A stretch of DNA of 64,000 nucleotides from Pseudomonas sp. Choline-02u-1. GTDB taxonomy: Bacteria > Pseudomonadota > Gammaproteobacteria > Pseudomonadales > Pseudomonadaceae. Position numbers and translations under genes: made by a program. Location: the NCBI RefSeq assembly GCF_002836515.1, contig NZ_PJBC01000012.1, positions 62,001-126,000 on the forward strand, given 5' to 3'. Below are positions 10,060 through 20,353 of this stretch, one piece after another; within the stretch, counting starts at the first letter, position 1, and each line of letters starts with the position of its first letter. Below the pieces are notes generated by a model. The model had not been told where the DNA came from. It saw only the letters and a list, made by a program, of their open reading frames with translations, and searched no databases.

Positions 10060-10515
10060 ATGGCAACGCTACTGGTGCTGCACGGCCCCAATCTGAACCT
10101 GCTCGGCACCCGGGAACCGGGGACCTACGGGTCGACGACCCTGGCGCAGATCAATCAGGATCTGGAGCGGCGCGCCCGCGAAGCCGGCCATCATCTGCTG
10201 CATCTGCAAAGCAACGCCGAGTACGAATTGATCGATCGAATCCACGCTGCGCGCGGTGAAGGGGTGGATTTCATTCTGATCAATCCGGCGGCTTTTACGC
10301 ACACAAGTGTCGCATTACGTGACGCGCTGCTGGGAGTGAGCATCCCATTCATCGAAGTGCACTTGTCCAACGTGCACAAGCGCGAACCTTTCCGCCATCA
10401 CTCCTACTTCTCCGATGTAGCGGTAGGAGTGATCTGCGGCCTTGGCGCCAGCGGTTACCGACTGGCCCTGGAGGCCGCACTAGAGCAGCTTGAACACCAA
10501 GCTATACGCCCCTGA
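10060..10515 (+). CDS. aroQ: 3-dehydroquinate dehydratase, type II
   Basis: A 151-residue dodecameric-type dehydroquinase of the shikimate pathway, converting 3-dehydroquinate to 3-dehydroshikimate. [21 protein letters not shown] holds the N-terminal motif and the catalytic Tyr loop. [16 protein letters not shown] and [17 protein letters not shown] carry the remaining active-site Asn, His and Arg. The start at 10060 (MATLLVLHG) is set by AAGGA eight bases before it, in preference to ATG 10054 or TTG 10039. It lies directly upstream of accBC, a common arrangement in gamma-proteobacteria. Confidence 0.97.
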   Translation: MATLLVLHGPNLNLLGTREPGTYGSTTLAQINQDLERRAREAGHHLLHLQSNAEYELIDRIHAARGEGVDFILINPAAFTHTSVALRDALLGVSIPFIEVHLSNVHKREPFRHHSYFSDVAVGVICGLGASGYRLALEAALEQLEHQAIRP

Positions 10516-10539
10516 CCGACCCTTGGGAGTTGATGATTC

Positions 10540-10998
10540 ATGGATATCCGTAAAGTTAAGAAACTGATCGAATTGCTGGAAGAGTCCGGCATCGACGAGC
10601 TCGAGATCAAGGAAGGCGAAGAGTCCGTACGCATCAGCCGCCACAGCAAGACCCCGGCGCAGCAGTATTACGCGCCAGCCCCGATGCAGGCTCCGGCCGC
10701 TGCCCCTGCTGCCGCGCCAGTCGCTGCCGCTGCGCCGGCTGCCGCTGCTGCACCTGCGCTGAACGGCACCGTTGCCCGTTCGCCGATGGTCGGCACTTTC
10801 TACCGTAAATCTTCGCCAACTTCGCCGGCCTTCGTTGAAGTCGGCCAGACCGTGAAGAAAGGCGACACCCTGTGCATCGTCGAAGCCATGAAGATGATGA
10901 ACCACATCGAAGCTGAAACCAGCGGTGTGATCGAATCCATCCTCGTCGAAGACGGCCAGCCGGTTGAGTACGACCAACCGCTGTTCACCATCGTTTGA
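10540..10998 (+). CDS. accB: Biotin carboxyl carrier protein of acetyl-CoA carboxylase
   Basis: A 152-residue BCCP. It has an N-terminal helical region ([20 protein letters not shown]), an Ala/Pro-rich flexible linker (about residues 45-80), and the C-terminal biotinyl domain with the biotinylated lysine K118 in EAMKMMN. It carries carboxybiotin between AccC and AccAD in the first step of fatty-acid synthesis. The accC ATG follows 17 bp after its stop, forming the aroQ-accB-accC operon. Confidence 0.98.
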   Translation: MDIRKVKKLIELLEESGIDELEIKEGEESVRISRHSKTPAQQYYAPAPMQAPAAAPAAAPVAAAAPAAAAAPALNGTVARSPMVGTFYRKSSPTSPAFVEVGQTVKKGDTLCIVEAMKMMNHIEAETSGVIESILVEDGQPVEYDQPLFTIV

Positions 10999-11015
10999 AC
11001 CGCGGAGAGCCTTTG

Positions 11016-12371
11016 ATGACTGCGAAGTTGGAAAAAGTTCTGATCGCTAACCGCGGTGAGATCGCCCTGCGGATTCTGCGTGCCTGCAAAGAGATGGGCA
11101 TCAAGACCGTCGCCGTTTACTCCAAGGCCGACAAAGAGCTGATGCACCTGGGTCTGGCAGACGAATCCGTCTGCATCGGCCCGGCGTCTGCCTCTCAGTC
11201 TTACCTGCACATCCCGGCCATCATCGCTGCCGCTGAAGTGACCGGCGCTACCGCCATTCACCCAGGCTACGGTTTCCTCGCGGAAAACGCAGATTTTGCC
11301 GAGCAGGTCGAGAACTCCGGCTTCGCCTTCATCGGCCCGAAAGCCGACACCATTCGCCTGATGGGCGACAAGGTATCGGCCAAGCACGCGATGATCGAAG
11401 CAGGCGTACCGACCGTTCCAGGTTCCGACGGCCCACTGCCGGAAGACGAAGAAACGGCGCTGCGCATCGGTCGCGAAGTCGGCTACCCGGTGATCATCAA
11501 GGCCGCCGGTGGCGGTGGTGGTCGCGGCATGCGTGTGGTGCACAAGGAAGAAGACCTGATCGCCTCGGCGAAACTGACCCGCTCCGAAGCGGGCGCGGCG
11601 TTCGGCAACCCGATGGTGTATCTGGAAAAATTCCTCACCAACCCGCGCCACGTCGAAGTGCAAGTGCTGTCCGACGGTCAGGGCCACGCCATCCATCTGG
11701 GCGACCGCGACTGCTCGCTGCAGCGTCGTCACCAGAAGGTTCTCGAAGAAGCGCCGGCACCGGGCATCGATGAGAAAGCGCGTCAGGAAGTCCTGGCTCG
11801 CTGCGTCAAGGCGTGCATCGACATCGGCTACCGTGGCGCCGGCACTTTCGAGTTCCTCTACGAGAACGGCCGTTTCTACTTCATCGAAATGAACACCCGT
11901 GTTCAGGTGGAGCACCCGGTTTCGGAGATGGTCACCGGTATCGACATCGTCAAGGAGATGCTCAGCATCGCCGCTGGCAACAAGCTGTCGTTCACTCAGG
12001 ATGACGTAGTTATCCGCGGTCACTCGCTGGAATGCCGGATCAACGCTGAAGATCCGAAGACCTTCATGCCGAGCCCGGGCACCGTCAAGCATTTCCACGC
12101 CCCAGGCGGCAACGGCGTTCGCGTCGATTCGCACCTGTACAGCGGTTATGCCGTGCCACCGAACTACGACTCGCTGATCGGCAAGCTGATCACATACGGC
12201 GCAACCCGCGACGAAGCCATGGCCCGCATGCGCAATGCCCTGGACGAAATCGTGGTCGACGGGATCAAGACCAACATCCCGCTGCACCGTGATCTGGTTC
12301 GTGACGAAGGCTTCTGCAAAGGGGGCGTGAACATTCACTACCTCGAGCACAAGCTGGCCAAACAGTCGTAA
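11016..12371 (+). CDS. accC: Biotin carboxylase subunit of acetyl-CoA carboxylase
   Basis: A 451-residue ATP-grasp enzyme that carboxylates AccB-biotin using bicarbonate and ATP. Features seen: [17 protein letters not shown] at the N terminus, the ATP lid [13 protein letters not shown], the catalytic stretch [18 protein letters not shown], and [13 protein letters not shown]. The start is ATG 11016 (MTAKLEKVL) with GGAG upstream, not the earlier in-frame start that would overlap accB. An ideal rho-independent terminator follows at 12385, closing the operon before the inserted toxin gene. Confidence 0.98.
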   Translation: MTAKLEKVLIANRGEIALRILRACKEMGIKTVAVYSKADKELMHLGLADESVCIGPASASQSYLHIPAIIAAAEVTGATAIHPGYGFLAENADFAEQVENSGFAFIGPKADTIRLMGDKVSAKHAMIEAGVPTVPGSDGPLPEDEETALRIGREVGYPVIIKAAGGGGGRGMRVVHKEEDLIASAKLTRSEAGAAFGNPMVYLEKFLTNPRHVEVQVLSDGQGHAIHLGDRDCSLQRRHQKVLEEAPAPGIDEKARQEVLARCVKACIDIGYRGAGTFEFLYENGRFYFIEMNTRVQVEHPVSEMVTGIDIVKEMLSIAAGNKLSFTQDDVVIRGHSLECRINAEDPKTFMPSPGTVKHFHAPGGNGVRVDSHLYSGYAVPPNYDSLIGKLITYGATRDEAMARMRNALDEIVVDGIKTNIPLHRDLVRDEGFCKGGVNIHYLEHKLAKQS

Positions 12372-12384
12372 GACTGAAGCGGCG

Positions 12385-12417
12385 CAAAAAACCCGATCCT
12401 CGCGATCGGGTTTTTTT
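12385..12417. terminator. Rho-independent terminator after accC
   Basis: AAAAAACCCGATC, a short loop (CTCGC) and GATCGGGTTTTTTT form a compact stem with a run of seven T on the plus strand and A on the other. It can therefore work for both accC and the convergent toxin gene ending at 12436. Confidence 0.93.
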
Positions 12418-12435
12418 ATGCCCGGAACAAACCCG

Positions 12436-15400
12436 TCAATTCAGTGCCACCAACGATAAAGCCTGCCCTTGAATCAATTCAGGGGTGGCCAGGCGCCCGG
12501 CCTGATCGACTACAGCGCCAGAGGCATCTTGCTGCAGCGGCTTTTGACGAAACCGGTCCATGAATACCTTCGCGCGTTTCGATACCGGATCGGTGGCATA
12601 CCCCGCTCGCTGCAAAACCGGCGTATACAAACGCTCAACCTGACTGGCGGAGGTCTTGAACACGGTCGAAACACCGCTGTTCAGATTCAATGAAACAGCA
12701 TAGTTGTTACCCAGACAGGAAGAGTAAGACCAGTAATCCCAGGTCGGCCGCAACCCCTGCTGGCGCAACACGTCCCTCACTGATCCGCCGATATCTGCTC
12801 CCGTCAGCCAGTCACCACCGACCAGAGTGGCACGAATATCCTTGGCCGAGCCCCCCAGGCGTGTCATCACGTCCTTGACGCTCCGTTCAATCAAGGCGCG
12901 AATGTTGTGATCGAAGTGAATAACCGCACCGACCTTCGTCGCCGGGTTGTACATCGAGGCGATGACACAGGTCTGCGCGTTCAATGAGAACAGATAATTG
13001 TCCCTCGACCCGGCGACGAACTTCGCGATGACGGCCTCCCCTTGCATTGCGCCCCGATTGAGTGCTGGCTCGACACGGCCGGGAAACGCGCTACGCAGAT
13101 TGTCCACATGGCCAAGGTTGCGCACCTGATCGTTGCCGCCGCGCAGGCCGACCCGGTCATGCGTCCACCTACCGCTCTCGGTCAGACGTACGGGGCGCTG
13201 ATAAATAGCTGCAGGACGCCGCGCATCGATAAGGCTGAGTCCGCCGAAATGTGGGTTTTCCCTGACCTGGAAATACTTGCCTCTGCTACGGATGTAGTAG
13301 GTCGGTTGAGGCTGCGCAGCACTGGGCGGACTGCGCCATGTGCCGAAAAAGACGCCTTCTTCAGTGACCCGTTGCAAATTATCCGGCGTGTGGCTGACGG
13401 CCTGCCGGGCATGAAAACGCACCTCGCGAACGGCCGGCAGCGCTTCCTTGCGAACCGCAGCCACGGTATTCAAGCGCTCGGTGAGCAATGAGACCGGCCG
13501 CGTTGTGTACTTCAGATTTCTGACCGTACGCCCGAGCCACTTGACCGTACTACCCGCGCCAACCGTGGCAAACAGCGCGCCCCACGAAGCCTCAAGCCAG
13601 TGGCCGAGCGCGCCCTCGACATCGCCTTCCAGATGCGCCGCGACGGCTTGCCCGGCACTGACGGCAATGAACACGACGTCCAGCAGCAGGGCAAAGGGTG
13701 GAAACACCATGCAAAACGGCGCGGCTGCGAACATCAGGCCTTTGACCACTTGCCGCTCGATCATCTCTGCGCGACTGGTGGTGATGTCCTCCACGTCCGT
13801 GACGGTGCGCTCGATGTAAGCGTTGAACTCGCTGCGGGCATCGCTGACTCGCTGCGCTTCGTACAGCGAATCGACCCGTTGTTTTTTTGCCGCGATCGCA
13901 TATAGCGCACGCGACACCGTGTTGCGCGCAATAACCGGCGTGCGCGCCAGCAAATAATCATGCAACGCGCCGGCAATGTCGCCATACAGGGAATGATAGG
14001 GGCGCAGTATCAGATCATCGGGAGCATCTGGCGTGTACAGCCACCAGGACGGTTCGGGATCGAAACAGGTGAAAACGTAGACCCCGAGCACAACGTGGTT
14101 GCGCACGGTAAATTGGAAAACGCCATCACGGCTGACCACGCTGGCGCCCGGCAAATGCGTACCAGGCACTGGCGGCTGACTCAACAGCGAGACCTGACGG
14201 ACCAGCGCCGAATACACCGCGTCGCTCAACCGCGCCTGACTTCTGGCCACCCGCAAATCACGATCCATTTTCGACAACAGCACGTTGCGGTAGGCGAACC
14301 GACGCGACTCGTAGATTTCATCGCGCGAGTCCAGATATTTGCCACGGATCTCTTTCGCATACTTTTCACCCAGCCAGGCCCCGCGCATGTATCGCGCCAG
14401 ATCCGCACTGCGGACCCGACCCAAATCCTGGCCGACTGAGGAGCGCACACCTCTTTTAGGATGCTCGATGCCAGCGTTGTCATCGTAGCCGTAGATCGCC
14501 AGGTCGAGCAGACTGGCTGTCTGCTGATTCCTGCGATCGGCAACGCCGGGGCTGTAATCGATCAACACGGTTGCCGGGTCGACCGGCTCGAAGACATTCT
14601 TGCTGCGCAGGTACGGCGCAATCGCTGCGGCAACCGTGCGCCTGGCGAAGTCGGCAAACACTTCAAAACCGCCGAGCAACTCGTTGAAGACCTGCTGATG
14701 GACAGCCAGCTCCTGATTCAGGCCGCTGAGGCGTTGGCGCGCTTGCGGGGTCTGCGTTGAGTACCAGCGCAGTGAGTTGTCCTCTTGGATTTGCTGCAGG
14801 TTTTTTGCCAGGCCCATTTTTACGGCCGCTTCGACGCATTCAGCGAACAGCATGGACGCACGCCGGATATCACTGCTCATGCCCCAAAGCCCAGGGTCAG
14901 CAGCCACCGCAACAAGATACTCACGAGCTTGACGATAGGCCGCCGGGGAAAGCTGCTGCAGAAGATATTCGCGACCGGACTCGCTCTGCGTCCAGCCCCA
15001 GACCTCTCCGGCCAATGCTGCCAGTGAAGGCAGGCGCACCCACTCCTGGCCGTCTGGCTTGTTTGGCGCGTACAGCAGCAGATCGCTCACCACTGGCGCA
15101 TTCCCTTCCCGGTAAAACACCAAAAAGTCGGCACACTGCATGCCGTTGGGTAGCGCCAGTGCGGCGACTCGCAAGGAGCGCTCCAGGGCCTCCCCCGCCC
15201 ACATCGATTCGAGACGATCATGGTCGCCCACCATCAGATGCCCTGCGCAGCGCGCAATAAAGGCACTTTGCTTGAGCCGCGCGACAAACCAGTCGAAAGA
15301 GGCTTTCTGTACGTCATCGCGCTCGTATTGTCTGGCGAGGTCTCGCAGGTAATCCGCCGGATAGTCCTGCTCTGCCAGCATATTGGCAACGAACGTCGGC

Positions 15401-16395
15401 TGCAGTGGCTGGTTGCGTTTCGCAGGGCCACTGGTCACATCCAGCACCGTAGCAAAATCCTGCCCGATCGGCCCCGCCGCGAGCGATTCGCTCAGGCTAC
15501 GGCTCTGCGTCGACTCGCCAACAGCCGAGCGCCATTTCAAGCGCACATCGATCCGGTCCGGTTCTACCTCCATGTCGAGCTTGAGCTGGATGTAGTCAAT
15601 GGCCTGTTGCCGGGCATACGCACGCAGCGATCCGTAGCCTTCCAGCAGATCATCGAGCGCCGCCTGCGCCAGTGATGTTTGTTGCTGATACCCGCGCAGC
15701 CTGGCACGGTCCGGCTCGCTCAGCACCCTGAGCCAATGCGGCAATTGCGCGTAGGACTGCGCTTCGAGCCTTTTTTTTTCCGCGCCTGTTGCCAGCGCGG
15801 TCAACCGATAGCGTCGAGCGCCGCGTTTCTGAAGCTTTTCGATCTGCCTGCGCAATCGATCCGGCGTCAGTCCCGCGAGACGGTCAGGGTGGAACAGCGC
15901 GTCGATGTCGCTGATGTAGCGCTGCAATTTGCGCAAGACCAACTGATCGAACGCGACCTCTTCCCCTTTGGTTTCCCAATGTTTTCGCAGGTAGTTTTTG
16001 TATTGATCAACGAAGTGCCCGGAAACGCTATCCACGGTCCGGATAACCGCTTCACGGTGGCTGGCAGGCAGTCCGCGATCGGCACCACCCGGCCAGCGAT
16101 ACGGAGCGTCACGGATCACCAGGTACATCAACGGCTTGCCGTCGATGATTTTTTGCACAATCGCATCAAGCAGAGCCTGCACAAATCCCGGGTCGATATT
16201 GCCGTGCGGGCAATGATCGCGCAGCTCGGTCAAGGCGAAATCTTCCATGGCCTCCAGCAAGGTCAGCTGACTGCTCAGACGCTTGTCGATCAGCACCTGC
16301 CAACGTGTGATCCGCAGCAGAATCTCCTGGGCCGTTCCTGTGGACGCAGCAGCTTCCAGTGGTTTTTCTTCTACAATCCCTTGTTCACCCACCAT
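12436..16395 (-). CDS. Large toxin-like protein with C-terminal CheD/CNF-type deamidase-like domain
   Basis: A 1319-residue protein without a signal peptide. Residues 1-880 are mostly helical and resemble the delivery regions of the large 'dermonecrotic toxin/DUF6543' proteins of Pseudomonas (for example WWLYTPDAPDDLILRPY). Hydrophobic stretches at about 884-957 (FPPFALLLDVVFIAVSAGQA) could insert into membranes. The C-terminal part, about 1115-1255, reads like CheD: TCVIASMYNPATKVGAVIHF puts C1143 exactly 17 residues before H1160, as in CheD (Cys27/His44), with S1137 where CheD has its Thr. RALIERSVKDVMTRLGG, then IRATLVGGDW and GADIGGSVRDVL, follow in CheD order. CheD, CNF1 and BLF1 share this Cys/His glutamine-deamidase fold. 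It interrupts the usual accC-prmA neighbourhood and has no adjacent immunity gene. The toxin role is inferred; the deamidase match is strong by motif order. Confidence 0.75.
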   Translation of the reverse strand: MVGEQGIVEEKPLEAAASTGTAQEILLRITRWQVLIDKRLSSQLTLLEAMEDFALTELRDHCPHGNIDPGFVQALLDAIVQKIIDGKPLMYLVIRDAPYRWPGGADRGLPASHREAVIRTVDSVSGHFVDQYKNYLRKHWETKGEEVAFDQLVLRKLQRYISDIDALFHPDRLAGLTPDRLRRQIEKLQKRGARRYRLTALATGAEKKRLEAQSYAQLPHWLRVLSEPDRARLRGYQQQTSLAQAALDDLLEGYGSLRAYARQQAIDYIQLKLDMEVEPDRIDVRLKWRSAVGESTQSRSLSESLAAGPIGQDFATVLDVTSGPAKRNQPLQPTFVANMLAEQDYPADYLRDLARQYERDDVQKASFDWFVARLKQSAFIARCAGHLMVGDHDRLESMWAGEALERSLRVAALALPNGMQCADFLVFYREGNAPVVSDLLLYAPNKPDGQEWVRLPSLAALAGEVWGWTQSESGREYLLQQLSPAAYRQAREYLVAVAADPGLWGMSSDIRRASMLFAECVEAAVKMGLAKNLQQIQEDNSLRWYSTQTPQARQRLSGLNQELAVHQQVFNELLGGFEVFADFARRTVAAAIAPYLRSKNVFEPVDPATVLIDYSPGVADRRNQQTASLLDLAIYGYDDNAGIEHPKRGVRSSVGQDLGRVRSADLARYMRGAWLGEKYAKEIRGKYLDSRDEIYESRRFAYRNVLLSKMDRDLRVARSQARLSDAVYSALVRQVSLLSQPPVPGTHLPGASVVSRDGVFQFTVRNHVVLGVYVFTCFDPEPSWWLYTPDAPDDLILRPYHSLYGDIAGALHDYLLARTPVIARNTVSRALYAIAAKKQRVDSLYEAQRVSDARSEFNAYIERTVTDVEDITTSRAEMIERQVVKGLMFAAAPFCMVFPPFALLLDVVFIAVSAGQAVAAHLEGDVEGALGHWLEASWGALFATVGAGSTVKWLGRTVRNLKYTTRPVSLLTERLNTVAAVRKEALPAVREVRFHARQAVSHTPDNLQRVTEEGVFFGTWRSPPSAAQPQPTYYIRSRGKYFQVRENPHFGGLSLIDARRPAAIYQRPVRLTESGRWTHDRVGLRGGNDQVRNLGHVDNLRSAFPGRVEPALNRGAMQGEAVIAKFVAGSRDNYLFSLNAQTCVIASMYNPATKVGAVIHFDHNIRALIERSVKDVMTRLGGSAKDIRATLVGGDWLTGADIGGSVRDVLRQQGLRPTWDYWSYSSCLGNNYAVSLNLNSGVSTVFKTSASQVERLYTPVLQRAGYATDPVSKRAKVFMDRFRQKPLQQDASGAVVDQAGRLATPELIQGQALSLVALN

Positions 16396-16457
16396 ATCGC
16401 CCAGCCCGTTAATGCGTATAAATGAGCTTTCACTCTAGGGGTCGTCAACCGCACCCA

Positions 16458-16477
16458 GGCGATACATATGTATATCG
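16458..16477. promoter_or_regulatory. Palindromic operator-like site upstream of the deamidase toxin gene
   Basis: GGCGATACATATGTATATCG contains a perfect 12-bp palindrome (ATACATATGTAT). It sits 63 bp upstream of the toxin ATG. Between it and the gene the toxin strand reads TTGACG, a plausible -35. A near-identical site (GGCGGTACATGTATATCG) lies 65 bp upstream of the broken DUF4329-like gene at 48316. Confidence 0.45.
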
Positions 16478-16589
16478 CGCCAGCGAATGTGTAACAGCAA
16501 AGCGTCGTGTCCACTTTGCCCGCGACCTGGCGTAAACTGCGCGCTTTTGCAGCTTCGGGCTGCCCCACAGATTTACAAAGGTGCCCGCC

Positions 16590-17468
16590 ATGCCTTGGCT
16601 GCAAGTCCGTCTCGCCATCACCCCCGAACAAGCCGAAACCTACGAGGACGCATTCCTCGAAGTCGGCGCCGTGTCGGTGACTTTCATGGACGCCGAAGAC
16701 CAGCCGATCTTCGAACCGGAACTCAACACCACGCCCCTGTGGTCGCACACCCACTTGCTGGCCTTGTTTGAGGGCGGTACGCAACCGGAACCGGTCCTGG
16801 CCCATCTGGAATTGCTGACCGGCAGTCCGTTGCCGGAACACCACAGCGAAGTCATCGAAGACCAGGATTGGGAACGCAGCTGGATGGACGGTTTCGAACC
16901 GATGCGTTTCGGCCAGCGCCTGTGGATCGTGCCGAGCTGGCACGCCGCTCCCGAGCCTGACGCGGTGAACCTGCTGTTGGATCCGGGTCTGGCATTCGGT
17001 ACCGGCACCCACCCGACCACCGCACTGTGCCTGGAGTGGCTCGACGGACAGGATCTGAAGGACTGTCACGTGCTCGATTTCGGCTGCGGCTCGGGGATTC
17101 TGGCCATTGCCGCCCTGCTGCTCGGCGCTAAAGAAGCCGGGGGCACCGACATCGACGTGCAGGCGCTGGAAGCCTCGCGCGACAATGCCGGGCGCAACAG
17201 CATTGCCGACGAGTTGTTCCCACTGTATCTGCCCGAGGATCTGCCGCAGGTTCAGGCCGACGTGCTGGTTGCCAATATTCTCGCCGGCCCGCTGGTGTCG
17301 CTGGCGCCGCAATTGTCCAGCCTGGTCAAGTCCGGTGGACGTCTGGCGCTGTCGGGCATCCTCGCCGAGCAGGGCGAAGAAGTCGCCGCCGCTTATGCGC
17401 AGGACTTCGACCTCGACCCGATTGCCAATCGCGATGGCTGGGTGCGCATCACCGGGCGTCGGCGCTAA
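16590..17468 (+). CDS. prmA: Ribosomal protein L11 methyltransferase
   Basis: A 292-residue SAM-dependent enzyme that trimethylates L11 at several amino groups. The N-terminal substrate-recognition domain is followed by the Rossmann motif [20 protein letters not shown] and the catalytic-loop VANILAGPL. The start is ATG 16590 ([10 protein letters not shown]), with AAAGG 7 bases before it, rather than GTG 16581. The next gene begins 30 bp after its stop, so the two are probably co-transcribed. Confidence 0.97.
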   Translation: MPWLQVRLAITPEQAETYEDAFLEVGAVSVTFMDAEDQPIFEPELNTTPLWSHTHLLALFEGGTQPEPVLAHLELLTGSPLPEHHSEVIEDQDWERSWMDGFEPMRFGQRLWIVPSWHAAPEPDAVNLLLDPGLAFGTGTHPTTALCLEWLDGQDLKDCHVLDFGCGSGILAIAALLLGAKEAGGTDIDVQALEASRDNAGRNSIADELFPLYLPEDLPQVQADVLVANILAGPLVSLAPQLSSLVKSGGRLALSGILAEQGEEVAAAYAQDFDLDPIANRDGWVRITGRRR

Positions 17469-17498
17469 AATGACCGCTTGCCTGAACCGGATCGCCGC

Positions 17499-18758
17499 AT
17501 GACTGACAGTTTCGTCACCCAGTGCCCGCATTGCCAGACCAGTTTCCGCGTCAACCATGCGCAATTGAGCGTGGCGCGCGGGGTGGTTCGTTGCGGCTCC
17601 TGCCTGCAAGTGTTCAATGCGGCCAAACAGCTGCTCGAGCAACATGCCGGCAAGGACGCGGTGACTCCGCTCGCGGCTGCGCCTGAAGAGCCATTGCCTG
17701 TCATCAGCCATGCGCCAGCCCTTGATGCAACGCCCGGCCCGCGTGCCATCAGCCAAAAGCAGTGGAATGCGTCGGAGCTGGATCTGGACAGCCTCGATCT
17801 GGACGAAGAACTCGCCCGCCTCGAACAACGGGAAATCCAGCCGGTCGCCGACTTCGGGCGGGCTCGCGAAGAATCCTTGAGCGCTCGGCGCGACAGCGCC
17901 GAAGCCGACGAAGCGACATGGCCCGACAGCCTGTTCAGCGAGCCTGCCGATGAACGCAGCGCCGCGCCGGATGCCGAGCCGGATATCGAGGGCGTCGAAA
18001 CCCTCGAACCCGAGCGCACCGAACCTTCGTTGTCGCTGGAACCGGTGGATCTGGACGACGAGCCGCCGATCCCGCAACTGCGTCTGCACGATCCGATCGA
18101 CCCCACCGCCCGCCGTGAACGGCTGTCGGCCAGCGACGTTGGCGATGACGACGATCTGCCGTTGATCACCTCGCCACGCAAGAAACGCGAGCGGGCCGAG
18201 CCCGGCGTGCGCGCCGAGGTCCTGCAGGATCTGACCGACGACCCGCTGCAACTGGACTGGCAGCAACGGCGCTCGCCGTGGGGTCGGCGCCTGCTCTGGC
18301 TGCTGCTGGTGGTGTTGGCCGCCGCCGGCCTTGCCGCTCAGTACGTCGCCTATCACTTCGAGGAACTGGCGCGACAGGATCAATACCGGCCGTGGTTCCA
18401 GCAGATCTGCCCGCAGATTGGCTGCACCGTGCCGTCCAAAGTCGATATCGGCAAAATCAAGAGCAGCAACCTGGTGGTGCGCAGCCATCCTGAATTCAGC
18501 GGGGCGCTGGTGGTTGATGCGATCATTTACAACCGAGCGACCTTTTCCCAGCCGTTTCCGTTGCTGGAGCTGCGTTTTGCCGACCTCAACGGTCATCTGA
18601 TCGCCAGTCGTCGCTTCAAGCCCGGCGAGTACCTGAGCGGCGATCTTGAGGGGCTGGTAGAAATGCCGCCGCAGACCCCGATCCACATCGCCCTGGATAT
18701 TCTCGATCCGGGGCCGAAAGCGGTGAATTACAGCTTGAACTTCCATTCGCCGGAATGA
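17499..18758 (+). CDS. Zinc-ribbon (MJ0042-type) and DUF3426 membrane protein
   Basis: A 419-residue protein. An N-terminal zinc ribbon (C9-P-H-C12, C32-G-S-C35) is followed by a long acidic, low-complexity cytoplasmic linker rich in Asp, Glu and Pro (about 50-250), one transmembrane helix at about 262-283 (LLWLLLVVLAAAGLAAQYVA) and a C-terminal DUF3426 domain (about 285-419). The function is unknown. Position after prmA and before dusB-fis is conserved in Pseudomonas. The start ATG 17499 (MTDSFVTQCPHC) places the zinc ribbon at the N terminus as in relatives. Confidence 0.88.
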   Translation: MTDSFVTQCPHCQTSFRVNHAQLSVARGVVRCGSCLQVFNAAKQLLEQHAGKDAVTPLAAAPEEPLPVISHAPALDATPGPRAISQKQWNASELDLDSLDLDEELARLEQREIQPVADFGRAREESLSARRDSAEADEATWPDSLFSEPADERSAAPDAEPDIEGVETLEPERTEPSLSLEPVDLDDEPPIPQLRLHDPIDPTARRERLSASDVGDDDDLPLITSPRKKRERAEPGVRAEVLQDLTDDPLQLDWQQRRSPWGRRLLWLLLVVLAAAGLAAQYVAYHFEELARQDQYRPWFQQICPQIGCTVPSKVDIGKIKSSNLVVRSHPEFSGALVVDAIIYNRATFSQPFPLLELRFADLNGHLIASRRFKPGEYLSGDLEGLVEMPPQTPIHIALDILDPGPKAVNYSLNFHSPE

Positions 18759-18942
18759 ACCGCTTCAGCGTTTCCTGATTGACGGCATTTTTCTGACTGA
18801 TCTCGGCCAACCAAACCGTTGGCGATAACAGAATAACTGTTCAGATTTTGTTCAATTCAGCCTTTAACCAGTCATCGAGAGCGGGTATCATGCCCACCCT
18901 TTTTCGAACTCTCATGATCCGGCCCCACTTCAGGGAAGTCCT

Positions 18943-19953
18943 ATGTCGGCGGTACGCATCGGCCCATATACATTGCAGAACGGTTTGATTCTCGCCCCGA
19001 TGGCGGGCGTCACAGACCAGCCCTTTCGTCAGTTGTGCAAGCGTCTGGGCGCAGGGCTTGTAGTCTCTGAAATGGTCACCAGCGACATGAGCCTGTGGAA
19101 TACCCGCAAGTCGCGCATGCGCATGATCCACGAAGGCGATCCCGAGCCGCGCTCGGTGCAGATCGCCGGTGGCGACGCGCAGATGCTGGCCGATGCGGCA
19201 CGGGCCAACGTCGAACTGGGCGCACAGATTATCGATATCAACATGGGCTGTCCGGCGAAGAAGGTCTGCAACAAGGCCGCCGGCTCCGCGTTGCTGAAAG
19301 ACGAAACACTGGTGACCGAGATCCTGCAGGCCGTAGTGGCCGCGGTTGATGTGCCGGTCACCCTGAAGATCCGCACCGGTTGGGATCGCGAGAACAAGAA
19401 TGGCCTGAACGTGGCGAAGATCGCCGAACAGGCCGGGATTACCGCGCTGGCCGTACATGGCCGCACGCGTGCCGATCTGTACACAGGCGAAGCCGAGTAC
19501 GACACGATTGCCGCGATCAAGCAGGCCGTGTCGATTCCGGTCTTCGCCAATGGCGATATCGATTCGCCGGAAAAGGCCCGATACGTGCTTGACGCGACCG
19601 GTGCCGATGGCCTGCTGATTGGCCGTGCCGCTCAAGGGCGGCCATGGATTTTTCGCGAGATCGAACATTTCCTGCGCACCGGCGAGAAATTGCCTGCGCC
19701 GGAACTGAGCGAAGTGGAACGCATCCTGCTGGAGCATCTGGCTGCCCTTCACGCCTTCTATGGCGACGTGATGGGCGTGCGCATTGCCCGCAAGCATGTG
19801 GGCTGGTATCTCGCAACCTTGCCGGGCGCCAGGGAGTTTCGCGCCCGTTTCAATCGTTTGGATGGTACGGAAACACAATGCGCCGACGTTCGGGAGTTCT
19901 TCGCCGAGCGTTACAAGAGCCTGACAGGGGACGAAGAAGGGGTGGCCGCATGA
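18943..19953 (+). CDS. dusB: tRNA-dihydrouridine synthase B
   Basis: A 336-residue FMN enzyme that reduces specific uridines in the tRNA D-loop. A TIM barrel is evident from [18 protein letters not shown], the [19 protein letters not shown] stretch with the conserved Cys of GCP at C103, KIRTGWD, the HGRTR motif, and the FMN phosphate loop ANGDI...[19 protein letters not shown] lies 7 bases before ATG 18943. The 184-bp upstream gap is visibly AT-rich and should hold the dusB-fis promoter. Its stop overlaps the fis start (ATGA), the classic dusB-fis operon. Confidence 0.97.
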   Translation: MSAVRIGPYTLQNGLILAPMAGVTDQPFRQLCKRLGAGLVVSEMVTSDMSLWNTRKSRMRMIHEGDPEPRSVQIAGGDAQMLADAARANVELGAQIIDINMGCPAKKVCNKAAGSALLKDETLVTEILQAVVAAVDVPVTLKIRTGWDRENKNGLNVAKIAEQAGITALAVHGRTRADLYTGEAEYDTIAAIKQAVSIPVFANGDIDSPEKARYVLDATGADGLLIGRAAQGRPWIFREIEHFLRTGEKLPAPELSEVERILLEHLAALHAFYGDVMGVRIARKHVGWYLATLPGAREFRARFNRLDGTETQCADVREFFAERYKSLTGDEEGVAA

Positions 19954-20270
19954 CGATGATGACCGAGACTTTAGTGAGTGGAACAACACCCGTGAGCGAC
20001 AACGTGAATTTGAAACAGCACCTCAACACGCCGAGCGAAGAAGGCCAGACCCTTCGCGGGAGTGTCGAGAAGGCGCTGCACAATTATTTCGCCCACCTTG
20101 AGGGCGCGTCCGTCACGGATGTGTACAACCTGGTGCTGTCCGAAGTCGAGGCGCCCCTGCTCGAAAGCGTGATGAACTACGTCAAGGGCAACCAGACCAA
20201 GGCCAGTGAGCTGCTGGGACTGAACCGCGGCACGCTGCGCAAGAAACTCAAGCAGTACGATCTGCTGTAA
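19950..20270 (+). CDS. fis: Nucleoid-associated DNA-binding protein Fis
   Basis: A 106-residue Fis with the Pseudomonas N terminus [20 protein letters not shown]. The C-terminal helix-turn-helix ([20 protein letters not shown]) bends DNA at growth-regulated promoters and recombination sites. The start at 19950 overlaps the dusB stop by four bases, with GAAGAAGGGG upstream; a second ATG six bases later is possible. A terminator follows at 20288. Confidence 0.97.
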   Translation: MTMMTETLVSGTTPVSDNVNLKQHLNTPSEEGQTLRGSVEKALHNYFAHLEGASVTDVYNLVLSEVEAPLLESVMNYVKGNQTKASELLGLNRGTLRKKLKQYDLL

Positions 20271-20287
20271 GCATTCAATCAAACCAG

Positions 20288-20321
20288 AAAGGCGCCCGCG
20301 TAAAAAACGGTCGCCTTTTTT
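20288..20321 (+). terminator. Rho-independent terminator after fis
   Basis: AAAGGCG-C-CCG pairs with CGG-T-CGCCTTT around an A-rich loop and is followed by further T residues. It separates the dusB-fis operon from purH. Confidence 0.8.
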
Positions 20322-20353
20322 GCTGACTTCCTTTGCTTTTGATGGAAATTGAG

